Positions 17,743 through 27,936 of a DNA stretch of 64,000 bases are shown here, in pieces (within the stretch, counting starts at the first letter, position 1; each line of letters begins with the position of its first letter). Position numbers and translations under genes: made by a program. This DNA comes from Cytobacillus sp. FSL H8-0458 (lineage in GTDB: Bacteria > Bacillota > Bacilli > Bacillales > Cytobacillaceae). Location: contig NZ_JBBOBR010000001.1 of the NCBI RefSeq assembly GCF_038002165.1, forward strand, positions 1,426,001 to 1,490,000. The letters are read 5' to 3'. Below the pieces are notes generated by a model. It made no database searches and had not been told where the DNA came from. It saw nothing but the letters and a program-made list of their open reading frames with translations.

Positions 17743-20442
17743 ATGAAGAAGACCGCCCATATTATATCTCATTCTCACTGGGACAGAGAATGGTATTTAC
17801 CTTTTGAGAAACATCGCTATTACTTTATTAAACTCATGAACAATTTGGTTGACCAATTTAAAAAGGAAGGTAATGACTTTAAATCTTTTCACCTCGATGG
17901 ACAAACAGTACTGTTAGAGGATTATTTCGCTGTTCATCCGGAAAATCGTGAAATCGTCAAACAGCTGGTCAAAGAAAAAAAGCTTTATATTGGCCCATGG
18001 TATATCCTGCAGGATGCTTTTTTAACAAGCTCTGAAGCCAATATCCGCAACCTGCAGATCGGCCTGAATGATACGAAAGCCTATGGCCATGCCGCAAAGA
18101 TCGGCTACTTCCCTGATACATTCGGCATTTACGGCCAGGCGCCGCAAATCTTAAAACAGGCCGGCATTGATACAGCAGCCTTTGGGCGCGGCGTTAAACC
18201 AACCGGCTTTAATAACACTGTTTCGGACACGCCAAACTTTGAATCACCTTATTCCGAGATGCTATGGCAATCGCCCGACGGTTCAAGCGTCCTTGGAATT
18301 CTTTTCGCCAATTGGTATTCAAACGGGAATGAAATCCCGGTTGATGAAGAAGAAGCAAAGGTATTCTGGGATCAAAAGCTCCAAGACGCGGAGAAATATG
18401 CGTCCACGAATCAACTTTTATTTATGAATGGCTGTGACCATCAGCCGCTGCAAAAGACGATTCCGGAGGCGATTGAAACCGCAGCTGCTCTTTACCCGGA
18501 GTTTCAATTTAAGCACTCCAGTTTTAATGAATATACGGAAGCATTAAAGCAGGCTCTTCCAAAAGAGCTTCAAGTTATTGAAGGTGAATTGCGCAACCAG
18601 CGGACAGATGGCTGGTCCACACTTGTTAACACGGCATCAAGCCGGATTTATTTGAAGCAATGGAATAATTATTGTCAAACGCTTTTGGAAAAAGTTACTG
18701 AACCGCTGGCGGCTATGAATTATTTAACAGGGACAATCTACCCGCGTGAGTATATACGCTTCATGTGGAAATCACTGATGAAGAATCATCCGCATGACAG
18801 CATTTGCGGCTGCAGTGTGGATGAGGTACACCGTGAAATGGTCACCCGTTTTGAAACAGTAGCACAAATGGCTGATGTATTTGTGACGGAACAGGCCATA
18901 GAGCTGACAGAAAAAATCGATACATCGGAAACACCGGAAGGCGGCATTCCGCTTGTTGTAATTAATACAACAGGGTGGGAGAAAAATGACGTCATTACAA
19001 AAGTAGTTGATCTTGAAAGAGTGTATTTTTCACAAATGCATTTTGAAAAAATACCAGGTTACCTAAAGGAAAAAGAAACACTAAATTACAAGCTGATCGA
19101 TGATCAGGGCAGGACTGTCCTCTTCCAGCAAGACGAACCTGTTATAGAATTTGGCTATGATTTACCGGAGGACAAATTCCGCCAGCCGTTTTTCGCTAAG
19201 CGTGCAAAGCTTTCATTTTTCGCTGAAGGCATCCCTTCTTTTGGATATAAAACATTCTACCTTGTGCCGGCAGAGTCTCCTGTGCAACTGATAGAGCCAG
19301 AAGAAATGGAAGCGGAAACAGGCAGTATCGAAATGGAAAATGAATATGTCCATATACAGTTCCATGAGGATGGAAGTTTTGACTTAATGCATAAAGAAAC
19401 CGGTGAGTCCTTCCACCGTCTTGGTATTTACGAGGACACTGGCGATATTGGAAACGAATATATGTATAAGGAAGCAAAGGGCCATGCCCCCATCACAACG
19501 AAGGGTGTTGCAGCCGAATTTACAATCCTGGAAAAAAGCACACTTAGAACTGTTCTTGAGTTTACCCAAACGTTATCGATTCCAGCGTCTGCAGATGACC
19601 GCTTAGCCATTGAACGGAATCAACTAATTTGGCATAAGGAAAGAGAAGCGGGCAGATCAAGTGAAATGACTGCAATCAATCTTCGAACTGTTGTCACACT
19701 GGCAAAAGGGATGAAAGGTCCAGCCTTTAAGCTGACGATCGACAATCAAGCAACCGATCATCGTCTGCGGGTGTTGTTCCCTACCGGTTTAAAGACAGAA
19801 ACACATAAAGCTGACAGTATTTTTGAAATTGTTACCCGTCCGAATGTGCCGGAGAATGAATGGGAAAACCCCAGTTTTTGTCATCACCAGCAGAGGTTTA
19901 GCAGTTTAGCGGATGAGAGAATGGGCTTAACGGTGGCAACGGATGGTCTGCAAGAATATGAAATCCTTCCGGTAGACGGCACTATTGCGGTAACTGTGCT
20001 TCGTGCGACATCTGAGCTTGGGGACTGGGGCTACTTCCCGACACCTGAAGCGCAATGCTTAGGTATCCAAACTGCAGAGTGGCAAGTATTGCCGCATGAA
20101 AAAGATGTTCTGGAATCACAAGCCTTTGTCGATGCATACCAATACAAGGTATCGCTAGTTGTGGTGCAGCCAAGCATCCATAAAGGGGAATGGCCAACAA
20201 CAAATCAATTCGTAAAATCTAAAGCAAACGGACTTGCATGGTCATCAATGAAAATGGCGGAGGACCGGGATCATTTGATGGTCCGCTGGTTTAATCCAAC
20301 CGAACAAAAAAAGAGCCTAAATGCTTCCATAAAGGACTATCAATCTTATAAGAGTACTATTTTAGAAGTTAGAACTGACCAAAGAGAAGATCAATATGAA
20401 GCAGAAAAATATGAAATTATTACACTTGGATTTTATAAATAA
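17743..20442 (+). CDS. GH38 alpha-mannosidase, bacterial MngB-like subgroup
   Basis: Cytoplasmic zinc-dependent exo-alpha-mannosidase; no signal peptide. The 899-residue protein opens directly with the metal-binding motif ISHSHWDREWYLPF (H12, D14). The nucleophile is D125 in GYFPDTFGIYGQAPQIL, and a further metal-ligand region is in NHPHDSICGCSVDEVHREM. GGAGGGGG precedes ATG 17743. It is the first gene of an operon with GH125 (20 bases downstream), DUF624, GH20 and another GH38. The nearest characterised analogue by context is the pneumococcal GH38 that removes alpha-1,3-mannose from imported N-glycan together with GH125. Family members also include mannosylglycerate hydrolases, but the neighbours argue for N-glycan mannose. 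Confidence 0.9.
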   Translation: MKKTAHIISHSHWDREWYLPFEKHRYYFIKLMNNLVDQFKKEGNDFKSFHLDGQTVLLEDYFAVHPENREIVKQLVKEKKLYIGPWYILQDAFLTSSEANIRNLQIGLNDTKAYGHAAKIGYFPDTFGIYGQAPQILKQAGIDTAAFGRGVKPTGFNNTVSDTPNFESPYSEMLWQSPDGSSVLGILFANWYSNGNEIPVDEEEAKVFWDQKLQDAEKYASTNQLLFMNGCDHQPLQKTIPEAIETAAALYPEFQFKHSSFNEYTEALKQALPKELQVIEGELRNQRTDGWSTLVNTASSRIYLKQWNNYCQTLLEKVTEPLAAMNYLTGTIYPREYIRFMWKSLMKNHPHDSICGCSVDEVHREMVTRFETVAQMADVFVTEQAIELTEKIDTSETPEGGIPLVVINTTGWEKNDVITKVVDLERVYFSQMHFEKIPGYLKEKETLNYKLIDDQGRTVLFQQDEPVIEFGYDLPEDKFRQPFFAKRAKLSFFAEGIPSFGYKTFYLVPAESPVQLIEPEEMEAETGSIEMENEYVHIQFHEDGSFDLMHKETGESFHRLGIYEDTGDIGNEYMYKEAKGHAPITTKGVAAEFTILEKSTLRTVLEFTQTLSIPASADDRLAIERNQLIWHKEREAGRSSEMTAINLRTVVTLAKGMKGPAFKLTIDNQATDHRLRVLFPTGLKTETHKADSIFEIVTRPNVPENEWENPSFCHHQQRFSSLADERMGLTVATDGLQEYEILPVDGTIAVTVLRATSELGDWGYFPTPEAQCLGIQTAEWQVLPHEKDVLESQAFVDAYQYKVSLVVVQPSIHKGEWPTTNQFVKSKANGLAWSSMKMAEDRDHLMVRWFNPTEQKKSLNASIKDYQSYKSTILEVRTDQREDQYEAEKYEIITLGFYK

Positions 20443-20462
20443 TTAATTAGGAGTGGGGAAGA

Positions 20463-21794
20463 ATGACAGTTACAATTCCCGAATCAATGCAAAAGCTGAT
20501 CAACCATGTGAAGGAATACTTTCCTGAGGATGAAAAATTGCAGCAAATGTTTGAGCAATGTTTTGTTAATACGTATACAACAACATTGAAAAAGCAGGAG
20601 GATGGGAAAACATTTGTCATTACCGGGGATATTCCTGCGATGTGGCTACGTGATTCTGCAGCACAGGTACGCCCATATTTAATGGCTGCCGAGGAGGATG
20701 AAGAATTAGCTGAATTACTCGAAGGAGTAATCCGCCAGCAGTTTGCTTTTATCCTGCATGATCCGTATGCAAATGCCTTCAATGAAAGTGCCAATGGAAA
20801 AGGGCATCAAACCGACGAGACAAAGATGACACCACATATTTGGGAACGTAAATATGAAATTGATTCATTATGCTATCCTATCCAGCTTGCTTACCTGTTT
20901 TGGAAGTCAACAGGACGGACTGCTTTTATAGAAGAAACATTTCAGCAGGTCATTGAAACGATTATTCATGTTTGGCGGACAGAGCAGGATCATGAGGCCA
21001 ATTCTGCCTACCGTTTTGAGCGTTCTGATTGCCGGCAGTCAGATACATTAATCCGTGACGGAAAAGGAGGGCGAGTTGTACCAACCGGGATGACATGGAG
21101 CGCCTTCCGCCCAAGTGATGATGCCTGCACCTACGGCTATCTGGTACCGGCAAATATGTTTGCAGCAGTTGTTTTAGGTTATGCAGCAGAAATGAGCGAT
21201 CAAGTGCTCAACCAGCAATTATTGAAAGAGGAATGCTTGAAGCTCCGAGCGGAAATTAAAAAAGGGATTGAGCAATATGCCAAGCTTGATCATCCGATTC
21301 ATGGTGATATGTATGTATATGAAACAGACGGAGATGGCTCGGTCAATTTAATGGATGATGCCAATGTGCCAAGCCTTTTGGCTGCTCCTTATATGGGCTA
21401 CCTGCCATATGATGATGCAGTATACGCCAATACACGTCAATTTTTGTTAAGCAGGGATAACCCTTATTATTATGAAGGAAAATTTGCAAATGGAATCGGA
21501 AGCCCTCATACGCCTGACCACTATATTTGGCATATTGCGCTGGCGATTCAAGGAATGACGACAACAGATGAAGCTGAGAAACAGCAAATTTTAGCATATT
21601 TTAAAAACACAGATGGCGGAACAGGTTTTATGCACGAAGGCTTTGACGCTGATCGCCCGGAAGAGTTCACAAGGGATTGGTTTGCGTGGGCAAACACGAT
21701 GTTCAGTGAATTTGTTTTAAGTTTAGCGGGAAGGGCCGTTAAGGGCAGTCCGCTTTATCAGCAATTAAATAAAAACAAAAGTATTGAAGCATAG
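20463..21794 (+). CDS. GH125 exo-alpha-1,6-mannosidase
   Basis: Cytoplasmic inverting enzyme removing alpha-1,6-linked mannose. The 443-residue protein shows the family hallmark DIPAMWLRDSAAQVRPYL (D64 in this numbering) and typical downstream segments (FNESANGKGHQTD, SDDACTYGYLVPANMFA, MDDANVPSLLAAPY, SRDNPYYYEG, TRDWFAWANTMFSEF). Length fits the family. The ATG follows AGGAGTGGGGAAG, 20 bases after the GH38 stop. In pneumococcus and Clostridium perfringens, GH125 enzymes work with GH38 and GH92 enzymes on N-glycans; no GH92 gene is present here. Confidence 0.93.
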   Translation: MTVTIPESMQKLINHVKEYFPEDEKLQQMFEQCFVNTYTTTLKKQEDGKTFVITGDIPAMWLRDSAAQVRPYLMAAEEDEELAELLEGVIRQQFAFILHDPYANAFNESANGKGHQTDETKMTPHIWERKYEIDSLCYPIQLAYLFWKSTGRTAFIEETFQQVIETIIHVWRTEQDHEANSAYRFERSDCRQSDTLIRDGKGGRVVPTGMTWSAFRPSDDACTYGYLVPANMFAAVVLGYAAEMSDQVLNQQLLKEECLKLRAEIKKGIEQYAKLDHPIHGDMYVYETDGDGSVNLMDDANVPSLLAAPYMGYLPYDDAVYANTRQFLLSRDNPYYYEGKFANGIGSPHTPDHYIWHIALAIQGMTTTDEAEKQQILAYFKNTDGGTGFMHEGFDADRPEEFTRDWFAWANTMFSEFVLSLAGRAVKGSPLYQQLNKNKSIEA

Positions 21795-21823
21795 GGAATT
21801 TCGGTCTTAAGGGGGATGACGCA

Positions 21824-22444
21824 ATGAAAAAAGTACCATGGATGATTGTTGTTTGTGAATGGATCTGGAGAGTCATATTAGTCAATTGGTGCTGGTTTGC
21901 CTTTACGGTCTTAGGCTTAGGGGTTTTGGGCTTTTTCCCAGCGTCTGCTGCCCTGTTTGCCGTTGTCCGAAAATGGATGAGGAACGATGGGGAAGTAATT
22001 GTCTTTAGGACTTTTAAGGATGCGTATTTTAAAGAATGGAAAAGAACCAATGTCATTGGTCTTGTTTTTTATGTCATAGGTTTTTTCCTGTTTATTGATC
22101 TCAGGATTATAGATCAATTCATGACAGGGTTTTTGGGTAACTTTCTCTATATCTTCTTATCTATTCTCGTATTTGTTCTATTAATTGCAGTAAGCTACTT
22201 CTTTGCTATTTATGCTCATTATGAACTGTCAAATAAGGAATATATCAAACAGTCATTCCTATATGCACTGACCAGCCTGCCATCTACGATATTAATCTTG
22301 ATCGGTCTTACGATAATTGGCTATTTAATTAATCAGTATCCGGGCCTTTTAGCATTTATTTCTGCAGTTGCGCCTGCATTTTGGATAATGAGAGTCTGTC
22401 TAAGCCGCTTTACTGCTTTAGAAAGACGTGCACAGCAGCTTTAA
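21824..22444 (+). CDS. DUF624 membrane protein (YesL-like)
   Basis: A 206-residue integral membrane protein with about five helices (VNWCWFAFTVLGLGVLGFFPASAALFAVVRKW near the N-terminus is typical of DUF624/YesL). Such proteins commonly sit in glycan-utilisation operons beside LplABC-type transporters and YesM/YesN regulators, but their function is unknown. RBS AAGGGGGATG is seen just upstream. Its place between GH125 and GH20 suggests a membrane role in uptake or sensing of the same glycan; that is inference. Confidence 0.85.
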   Translation: MKKVPWMIVVCEWIWRVILVNWCWFAFTVLGLGVLGFFPASAALFAVVRKWMRNDGEVIVFRTFKDAYFKEWKRTNVIGLVFYVIGFFLFIDLRIIDQFMTGFLGNFLYIFLSILVFVLLIAVSYFFAIYAHYELSNKEYIKQSFLYALTSLPSTILILIGLTIIGYLINQYPGLLAFISAVAPAFWIMRVCLSRFTALERRAQQL

Positions 22445-22480
22445 TAGCTGCTGAAATGTGGAACTTCAGGGGGGGTTATT

Positions 22481-24361
22481 ATGAAACTGTATGTCAAGGG
22501 AGATCTATCATCGGTAGAAGAGGGGCTTGAAATAATATCTCGGCATTTAAATATTGAACTTTCCATGGATGGTCACCCGATACATGTGAAAAATGGAAAA
22601 GGTCCGTTAAAAGCTATCAACCAAAAGGGAAAAGGAGAAATTGTATTCGAAAAACCAATTCATTTCTTCCGAGCTTTTGGGTTATGGGTGGAAAATTATC
22701 AGAAGAAAAAGGAATTCGCTTTATCAGAGGTTCCGCAGTTTAGCATGACCGGTGTGATGCTTGATGCATCTAGAAATGCAGTCCCAACTGTTGCATATAT
22801 CGAAAAGCTGCTGCGGAAAATGGCTGTCATGGGATTGGATAGTTTGATGTTATATACGGAAGATACCTACGAAATAAAGGAACAACCGTACTTCGGGTAT
22901 ATGCGGGGAAGATATACGGCAGAGGAATTAAGGACATGTGATGAGTATGCAAGTTCATTAGGGATTGAAATGATTCCTTGTATTCAAACATTGGGGCACA
23001 TGAGGGAAGCGCTTAAGTGGAATTATGCTTCCGATTTTAAAGATACTGATGATATTTTGTTGGTTGACGAGCCAAAAACCTATGAATTTCTGGAAAAATG
23101 CATTATTTCAGTCTCAGAGGCTTTTAAGACAAAACGTATCCATATCGGAATGGATGAAACGTTCCAGCTGGGTCTAGGAAAATATTTGGAAAAACACGGG
23201 TACGAAAATCATATCGAAATAATGAACCGCCATTTGCAAAAAGTTGTCGCGATTACCGAAAAATACGGCTATAAACCAATGATCTGGAGCGATATGTATT
23301 TCCCTCTATTTTCAGAAGACAGTAAATACCGCGACGAGAATGGCCGGATTTGCGAGGAAATTCTCCTTGGCATTCCTGATGTGGAGCTTGTGTACTGGAA
23401 TTATTACCGCAAAGAGCAGGAAGTCTATGAAAAGGATTTTCGGCATCATAAAGAGCTTGGAATGATGCCGATTTTTGCCGGAGGGGCATGGACCTGGAAT
23501 GGAATGGTTCCGAACTATGGCAAAGCCATAGCGACTACGGAGGCGGCAATGGCTGCTTGTAAAAAGGAAGGCATCAAAGAAGTCCTTGTTACGCTTTGGG
23601 GCGATAATGGGGCGGAAACGCCGCTCTCCACAGCTGAGCCGATCCTGCAATTGTTCGCCGAGCATACATATAACGAGGACGTTTCGTCTGAACAAGTCGC
23701 CGAACGCTTTGAATTTTGCTGTAAAGGACACTTTCAAGACTTTATGATTTTAAAGCATTTGGATGAAACGCCAGGAGTCATGAAAGACAATATGAATACT
23801 TCAATGACTTCAAAGGTGGGGTTATATCAAGATATTTTAATCGGTTTATATGATGAGAATATTCGGGGACTGGAGCTTGGAGATCATTACAGAAGTCTGG
23901 TGTCTGAGATTAAAAAAGCGAAACTGCATAATCCAAAATGGGAAAACCTATTTGATTTTTATGAGCAGCTGGCCAGAGTGCTGAGTGTGAAGGCGGAAGC
24001 AGGCCTTCAGCTGAAGGAAGCCTATGAACAAAAAGATGACGAGCAAATGAAAGCATTCCTGCTGAAGCTGGATTGGATTCAAACCAATGTGGACGAATTG
24101 CGGAAGAAGCACCGGGACATTTGGTTTGCGGCCTATAAACCTTTTGGCTGGGAGGTAGTTGATATTCGTTATGGAGGCGTGATCACCCGAATAGATTCTG
24201 TAAAATATCGCATTAATGAGTGGCTGGAAGGAAAAATAGCGAGTATCGAAGAGTTGGAAGAAGAACGTTTACGCCATGATGGTCCATGGGAAATTGTGGA
24301 CGGTTTAGTAGGCGGCAATGTCTATCATCGAATTGTCACAGCCGGCAATTTTTCATTATAA
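22481..24361 (+). CDS. Intracellular GH20 beta-N-acetylglucosaminidase, GcnA-like
   Basis: A 626-residue cytoplasmic enzyme without signal peptide. A small N-terminal domain precedes a GH20 barrel. The catalytic Asp-Glu pair is D225-E226 in HIGMDET, and substrate-side motifs include MLDASRNAVPTVAYIEKLL, MLYTEDTYEI and IPCIQTLGHM. Size and layout match GcnA of oral streptococci and the intracellular pneumococcal GH20C, which remove terminal beta-GlcNAc from imported glycans. RBS AGGGGGGGTT precedes the ATG. In this operon it would take antennary GlcNAc off complex-type arms before the mannosidases act. Confidence 0.9.
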   Translation: MKLYVKGDLSSVEEGLEIISRHLNIELSMDGHPIHVKNGKGPLKAINQKGKGEIVFEKPIHFFRAFGLWVENYQKKKEFALSEVPQFSMTGVMLDASRNAVPTVAYIEKLLRKMAVMGLDSLMLYTEDTYEIKEQPYFGYMRGRYTAEELRTCDEYASSLGIEMIPCIQTLGHMREALKWNYASDFKDTDDILLVDEPKTYEFLEKCIISVSEAFKTKRIHIGMDETFQLGLGKYLEKHGYENHIEIMNRHLQKVVAITEKYGYKPMIWSDMYFPLFSEDSKYRDENGRICEEILLGIPDVELVYWNYYRKEQEVYEKDFRHHKELGMMPIFAGGAWTWNGMVPNYGKAIATTEAAMAACKKEGIKEVLVTLWGDNGAETPLSTAEPILQLFAEHTYNEDVSSEQVAERFEFCCKGHFQDFMILKHLDETPGVMKDNMNTSMTSKVGLYQDILIGLYDENIRGLELGDHYRSLVSEIKKAKLHNPKWENLFDFYEQLARVLSVKAEAGLQLKEAYEQKDDEQMKAFLLKLDWIQTNVDELRKKHRDIWFAAYKPFGWEVVDIRYGGVITRIDSVKYRINEWLEGKIASIEELEEERLRHDGPWEIVDGLVGGNVYHRIVTAGNFSL

Positions 24362-24389
24362 GCCATGGGGTAAAGCAATGTTATACCTG

Positions 24390-24430
24390 TAAAAAGGATT
24401 AATGTGAACACAGAGATATCTCCTTTTTTA
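24390..24430 (+). terminator. Weak hairpin between GH20 and the second GH38
   Basis: AAAAGGA pairs with TCCTTTTT across about 20 bases and is followed by TTATT. It may attenuate rather than end transcription, because the next gene starts only 30 bases later without a clear promoter. Confidence 0.35.
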
Positions 24431-24456
24431 TTATTAAAACAATTAGGGGTGAAAAC

Positions 24457-27400
24457 ATGTTTTTAACGGAAAGAAAGTTTGAAGCGCGCATCAATGAATT
24501 AGAAGAGTATCGTTATCGCGACTGTATCACAATTAAGCAATTTCTCACATATGAGGATAATGGGGAAATTGGTGCTTATCCTCCAGCTGAATATGATGGA
24601 ACAAATACCATGAAAATCGGCGACTATTGGAAGGGACGCGATCGCTATCTTTGGCTGCGTGCCGATGTGGAAGGCCATTTGCAAAATAGCGGCCGCCAAG
24701 CTGTAGGGCTTTTCTCATTCGGGAAAACGGGGGGCGGAAACAATTCTGGCTTTGAATCCTTATTATTTGTCAACGGAGATCCGTACCAAGGCGTCGATTC
24801 TAATCATGAAGAGGTTCTCTTTGATAAGGAGACGGCGAATGGACCGATTCGTCTGGATTTTCGGCTCTGGTCTGGACTTGAGGGAGGGGGTGTTCCTGTT
24901 GAAAATGAATTTAAACTGGAAACGGCGAAAATCGGCTGGCTCGATACACGTGTTGACAATTTATACTTTACGCTTTTAGCAGCTTACGAAGTGTTAAAAG
25001 AAACCAATGAAAATGATTCCATTTATACTAATTTAAAACAAATGATAGACATGACCTTGCTGCAAATTAAGTGGACTGAACCTGGAAGCATCGAATTTTA
25101 TAAATCGTGTTATGAAGCAGAAGAGAGCTTAACAAAAGCGCTTCAAGCTGTTGAGAAAACAACGGATATTACAATTCATGCGGTCGGTCATACCCATATT
25201 GATGTTGCCTGGCTATGGCGTTTAAGGAATACCAGAGAGAAATCAGCCCGTTCCTTCTCAACTGTTTTACATCTAATGAAGCAGTTCCCGGAATATCTGT
25301 TCCTGCAGACACAACCGCAGCTGTACGATTATATCAAGACTGACTATCCGGCCATTTACGAACAAATGAAAGAGAAAATATCAAAAGGCCAGTGGGAAGC
25401 AGGCGGTGCGATGTGGCTCGAAGCAGATTGTAATATCCCAAGCGGTGAGTCGCTTGTTCGGCAAATCTTGTACGGGAAGAACTTTTTCAAGGAAGAGTTT
25501 GAAGTCGACTGTCAATATCTATGGCTGCCGGATGTTTTTGGGTACAGCTGGGCCTTGCCGCAGATATTGAAAAAGTCTGGCATCAATACGATGATGACCA
25601 CAAAGATCAGCTGGAATCAATATAACAGGATGCCGCATGACACCTTCTACTGGAAGGGAATTGACGGTTCAGAGATTCTAACGCACTTTATCACCACACC
25701 AGAACCATGGAACGGTCCTGATTCCTGGTTCTATACCTATAACGGTTACATTACCGCGAAGACGGTGAAAGGGGCTTGGGAGGGCTATCGTGATAAGGAC
25801 TTATCCAAAGACCTGCTTCTTTCCTACGGTTATGGTGACGGCGGGGGCGGCGTTAATCGCCATATGCTCGAAATGCGCCGCAGATTCGATCAATTACCAG
25901 GAATGCCGATGGTGAAAACGTCCACTGCCGGTGAATTTTTTGAAAAACTGCATAAAAATGTAGAGAAGTCAACGGGCTATATCCATAAATGGGACGGAGA
26001 GCTGTATCTGGAATATCACCGTGGTACCTACACGAGCCAAGCCTTCATGAAAAAGATGAATCGCAGGCTTGAGATTTTATATCGCCGTGCAGAAATCCTA
26101 TCCTCTTGGCTGTCTGAAAAGGGGGCATGGATGGGGGATGAAGAGCTGAAAAAAGGCTGGAAAATTATTCTGAGAAACCAATTCCATGATATTATTCCCG
26201 GCTCTTCGATTCATGAGGTATATGAAGATGCGAAGGAAGAATATACTGAGGCGTTCCAAATTGTACAGCAAGTTGAGAAGGAGATTATTCAAAACGGAAT
26301 TGCTGCAGCAGAACGTTCTGTTGTTGTATTAAATTCAACACACCAAACGGGGAAAAGGAATGTGTTCATTTCCCAGTTTGCTGATTTTACCTCAGGCATT
26401 TGGAGAGACAGCAGCGATCGAGTGCTGCGCTCTCAAAAACATAAGAATGGCTGGCTGGTTGAGGTTGGCAGCCTTCCATCTTTTGGTGCAGCAACCTTAC
26501 ATTTTGAGCCGGTTGAAGCTGCTCAGATAAAATCGAATTTTGTCTATCATGATCGAAAATTAGAGACAGCGCATTATCTTGTCGAGTGGAATGAGTTTGG
26601 ACAGTTGAAGCAGATTTATGATAAGGAAGCACAGCGCCCGGTTTTTGCGGAAGGTCAAAACGGAAATGTGCTGCAAATTTTTGAAGATAAACCGCTTGCT
26701 CATGATGCCTGGGATATTGATTTGTTCTATCAAGAAAAGATGGAAGAAATCCGTGATCTTAAGACATTTGAAGTAATGGAAAACGGCGGGCTATCCTTCA
26801 GTATTCTTGTGACATGGAATTATCATAATTCGGAAATTTCTCAGCGGATTATCTTTTATCATAATGACCGTAGGATTGACTTTGAAACAAATGTAGACTG
26901 GCATGAAAAGAGGAAATTGCTAAAAGCATCATTCCCTGTGGATATTCGGTCAACAGAAGCCACTTATGACATTCAATTCGGTAATGTGAAACGCCCGACA
27001 CACTGGAACACAAGCTGGGAAATGGCGAAATTTGAAACCGTTGCACACCAGTGGGCCGACTTGTCTGAACCAGATTACGGGGTTAGTTTGCTGAATGATT
27101 CGAAATATGGATATGACATCAAGGAAAACTTCATGCGCTTAACCTTATTGAAATCGGCTATTCATCCTGATCCGCAAGCGGATCAGGGGCAGCATTCTTT
27201 TACTTATTCGCTATATCCGCATATAGGCGATTGGCGGGAAGCAAAAACAGTGGAAAAGGCTTGGGAACTAAATGACCCGGCTTTCACTGTTGAAGGGAAA
27301 TGGGCTATGGAAGAATCCTTCCTGGATACGGATTCGGACCATGTTTGGATCGATGCCGTTAAGCCAGCAAATGATGGTAACGGAATGATTGTCCGGTTCC

Positions 27401-27564
27401 ATGAATATGAGGGACGCAGAGGTAAAGTATTATTGAACATTCGGAAAGACATCACATCCTGGGTGGAGACCAATTTAATGGAAGATCCGCTTGGAGGAGA
27501 ATTTACAGGACCTATTGAGTTGGACATCAAACCTTATGAGATTAAGACAATCAGAATTCTTTAA
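24457..27564 (+). CDS. GH38 alpha-mannosidase, large type
   Basis: A 1035-residue cytoplasmic alpha-mannosidase with a 240-residue N-terminal domain before the catalytic barrel. Metal ligands are H247 and D249 in VGHTHIDVAWLW; the nucleophile is D359 in LWLPDVFGYSWALPQIL; a further ligand region is RNQFHDIIPGSSIHEVYEDA. The C-terminal beta domains are complete. It belongs to a different subgroup from the GH38 at 17743 (different length, HTHIDVAW versus HSHWDREW), so the two probably divide mannose linkages. Family members of this type act on alpha-1,2/1,3/1,6-mannose. RBS AGGGGTG precedes ATG 24457. Confidence 0.92.
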   Translation: MFLTERKFEARINELEEYRYRDCITIKQFLTYEDNGEIGAYPPAEYDGTNTMKIGDYWKGRDRYLWLRADVEGHLQNSGRQAVGLFSFGKTGGGNNSGFESLLFVNGDPYQGVDSNHEEVLFDKETANGPIRLDFRLWSGLEGGGVPVENEFKLETAKIGWLDTRVDNLYFTLLAAYEVLKETNENDSIYTNLKQMIDMTLLQIKWTEPGSIEFYKSCYEAEESLTKALQAVEKTTDITIHAVGHTHIDVAWLWRLRNTREKSARSFSTVLHLMKQFPEYLFLQTQPQLYDYIKTDYPAIYEQMKEKISKGQWEAGGAMWLEADCNIPSGESLVRQILYGKNFFKEEFEVDCQYLWLPDVFGYSWALPQILKKSGINTMMTTKISWNQYNRMPHDTFYWKGIDGSEILTHFITTPEPWNGPDSWFYTYNGYITAKTVKGAWEGYRDKDLSKDLLLSYGYGDGGGGVNRHMLEMRRRFDQLPGMPMVKTSTAGEFFEKLHKNVEKSTGYIHKWDGELYLEYHRGTYTSQAFMKKMNRRLEILYRRAEILSSWLSEKGAWMGDEELKKGWKIILRNQFHDIIPGSSIHEVYEDAKEEYTEAFQIVQQVEKEIIQNGIAAAERSVVVLNSTHQTGKRNVFISQFADFTSGIWRDSSDRVLRSQKHKNGWLVEVGSLPSFGAATLHFEPVEAAQIKSNFVYHDRKLETAHYLVEWNEFGQLKQIYDKEAQRPVFAEGQNGNVLQIFEDKPLAHDAWDIDLFYQEKMEEIRDLKTFEVMENGGLSFSILVTWNYHNSEISQRIIFYHNDRRIDFETNVDWHEKRKLLKASFPVDIRSTEATYDIQFGNVKRPTHWNTSWEMAKFETVAHQWADLSEPDYGVSLLNDSKYGYDIKENFMRLTLLKSAIHPDPQADQGQHSFTYSLYPHIGDWREAKTVEKAWELNDPAFTVEGKWAMEESFLDTDSDHVWIDAVKPANDGNGMIVRFHEYEGRRGKVLLNIRKDITSWVETNLMEDPLGGEFTGPIELDIKPYEIKTIRIL

Positions 27565-27628
27565 TAAAGAAGAGAACTAGCTTTGACAACGGCTTTCGCT
27601 AAAAGTGCAAAAGGGTAAATCACAAACT

Positions 27629-27668
27629 TTAAGGCATTGGCATTCATGAATGCCAACGCCTTTTTTGT
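27629..27668 (+). terminator. Terminator ending the exoglycosidase operon
   Basis: AAGGC-ATTGGCATTC with loop ATGA-type centre and complementary GAATGCCAA-CGCCTT, followed by TTTTTT at about 27660-27666. Confidence 0.85.
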
Positions 27669-27860
27669 TTTAGAGGCTTCCAAAACTATCAAAATCTTTC
27701 CGATCCTATCTCATTATAGGCCGAGATTGCCAGGGAACAGTTTAATGTCAGAATTGTAAAAAAGTCTGCTTTAGCTAAATGAATTTGTCCATCAATACTG
27801 TTCATATTATTGAACTCGCAGGATATTTTTCTAAGATTTTTGCAGTTAATCCCAAATTAG

Positions 27861-27892
27861 TCAACTATAAATTTGGACCTATTAACTATAAA
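27861..27892 (+). promoter_or_regulatory. Phased direct repeat, candidate YesN-type operator
   Basis: TCAACTATAAA at 27861-27871 and TTAACTATAAA at 27882-27892 are spaced 21 bp start to start, two helical turns. They lie 45-75 bases before the importer permease start. AraC-family response regulators such as YesN bind direct repeats on one DNA face. The second copy could also overlap a -10 box. A weak cre-like TGGAAGTGCTTACA follows at 27902-27915. The rest of the 27669-27936 gap holds no gene that I can see. Confidence 0.4.
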
Positions 27893-27936
27893 ATATAGCT
27901 ATGGAAGTGCTTACATAAAACGAGGGGAGGAAAAAC

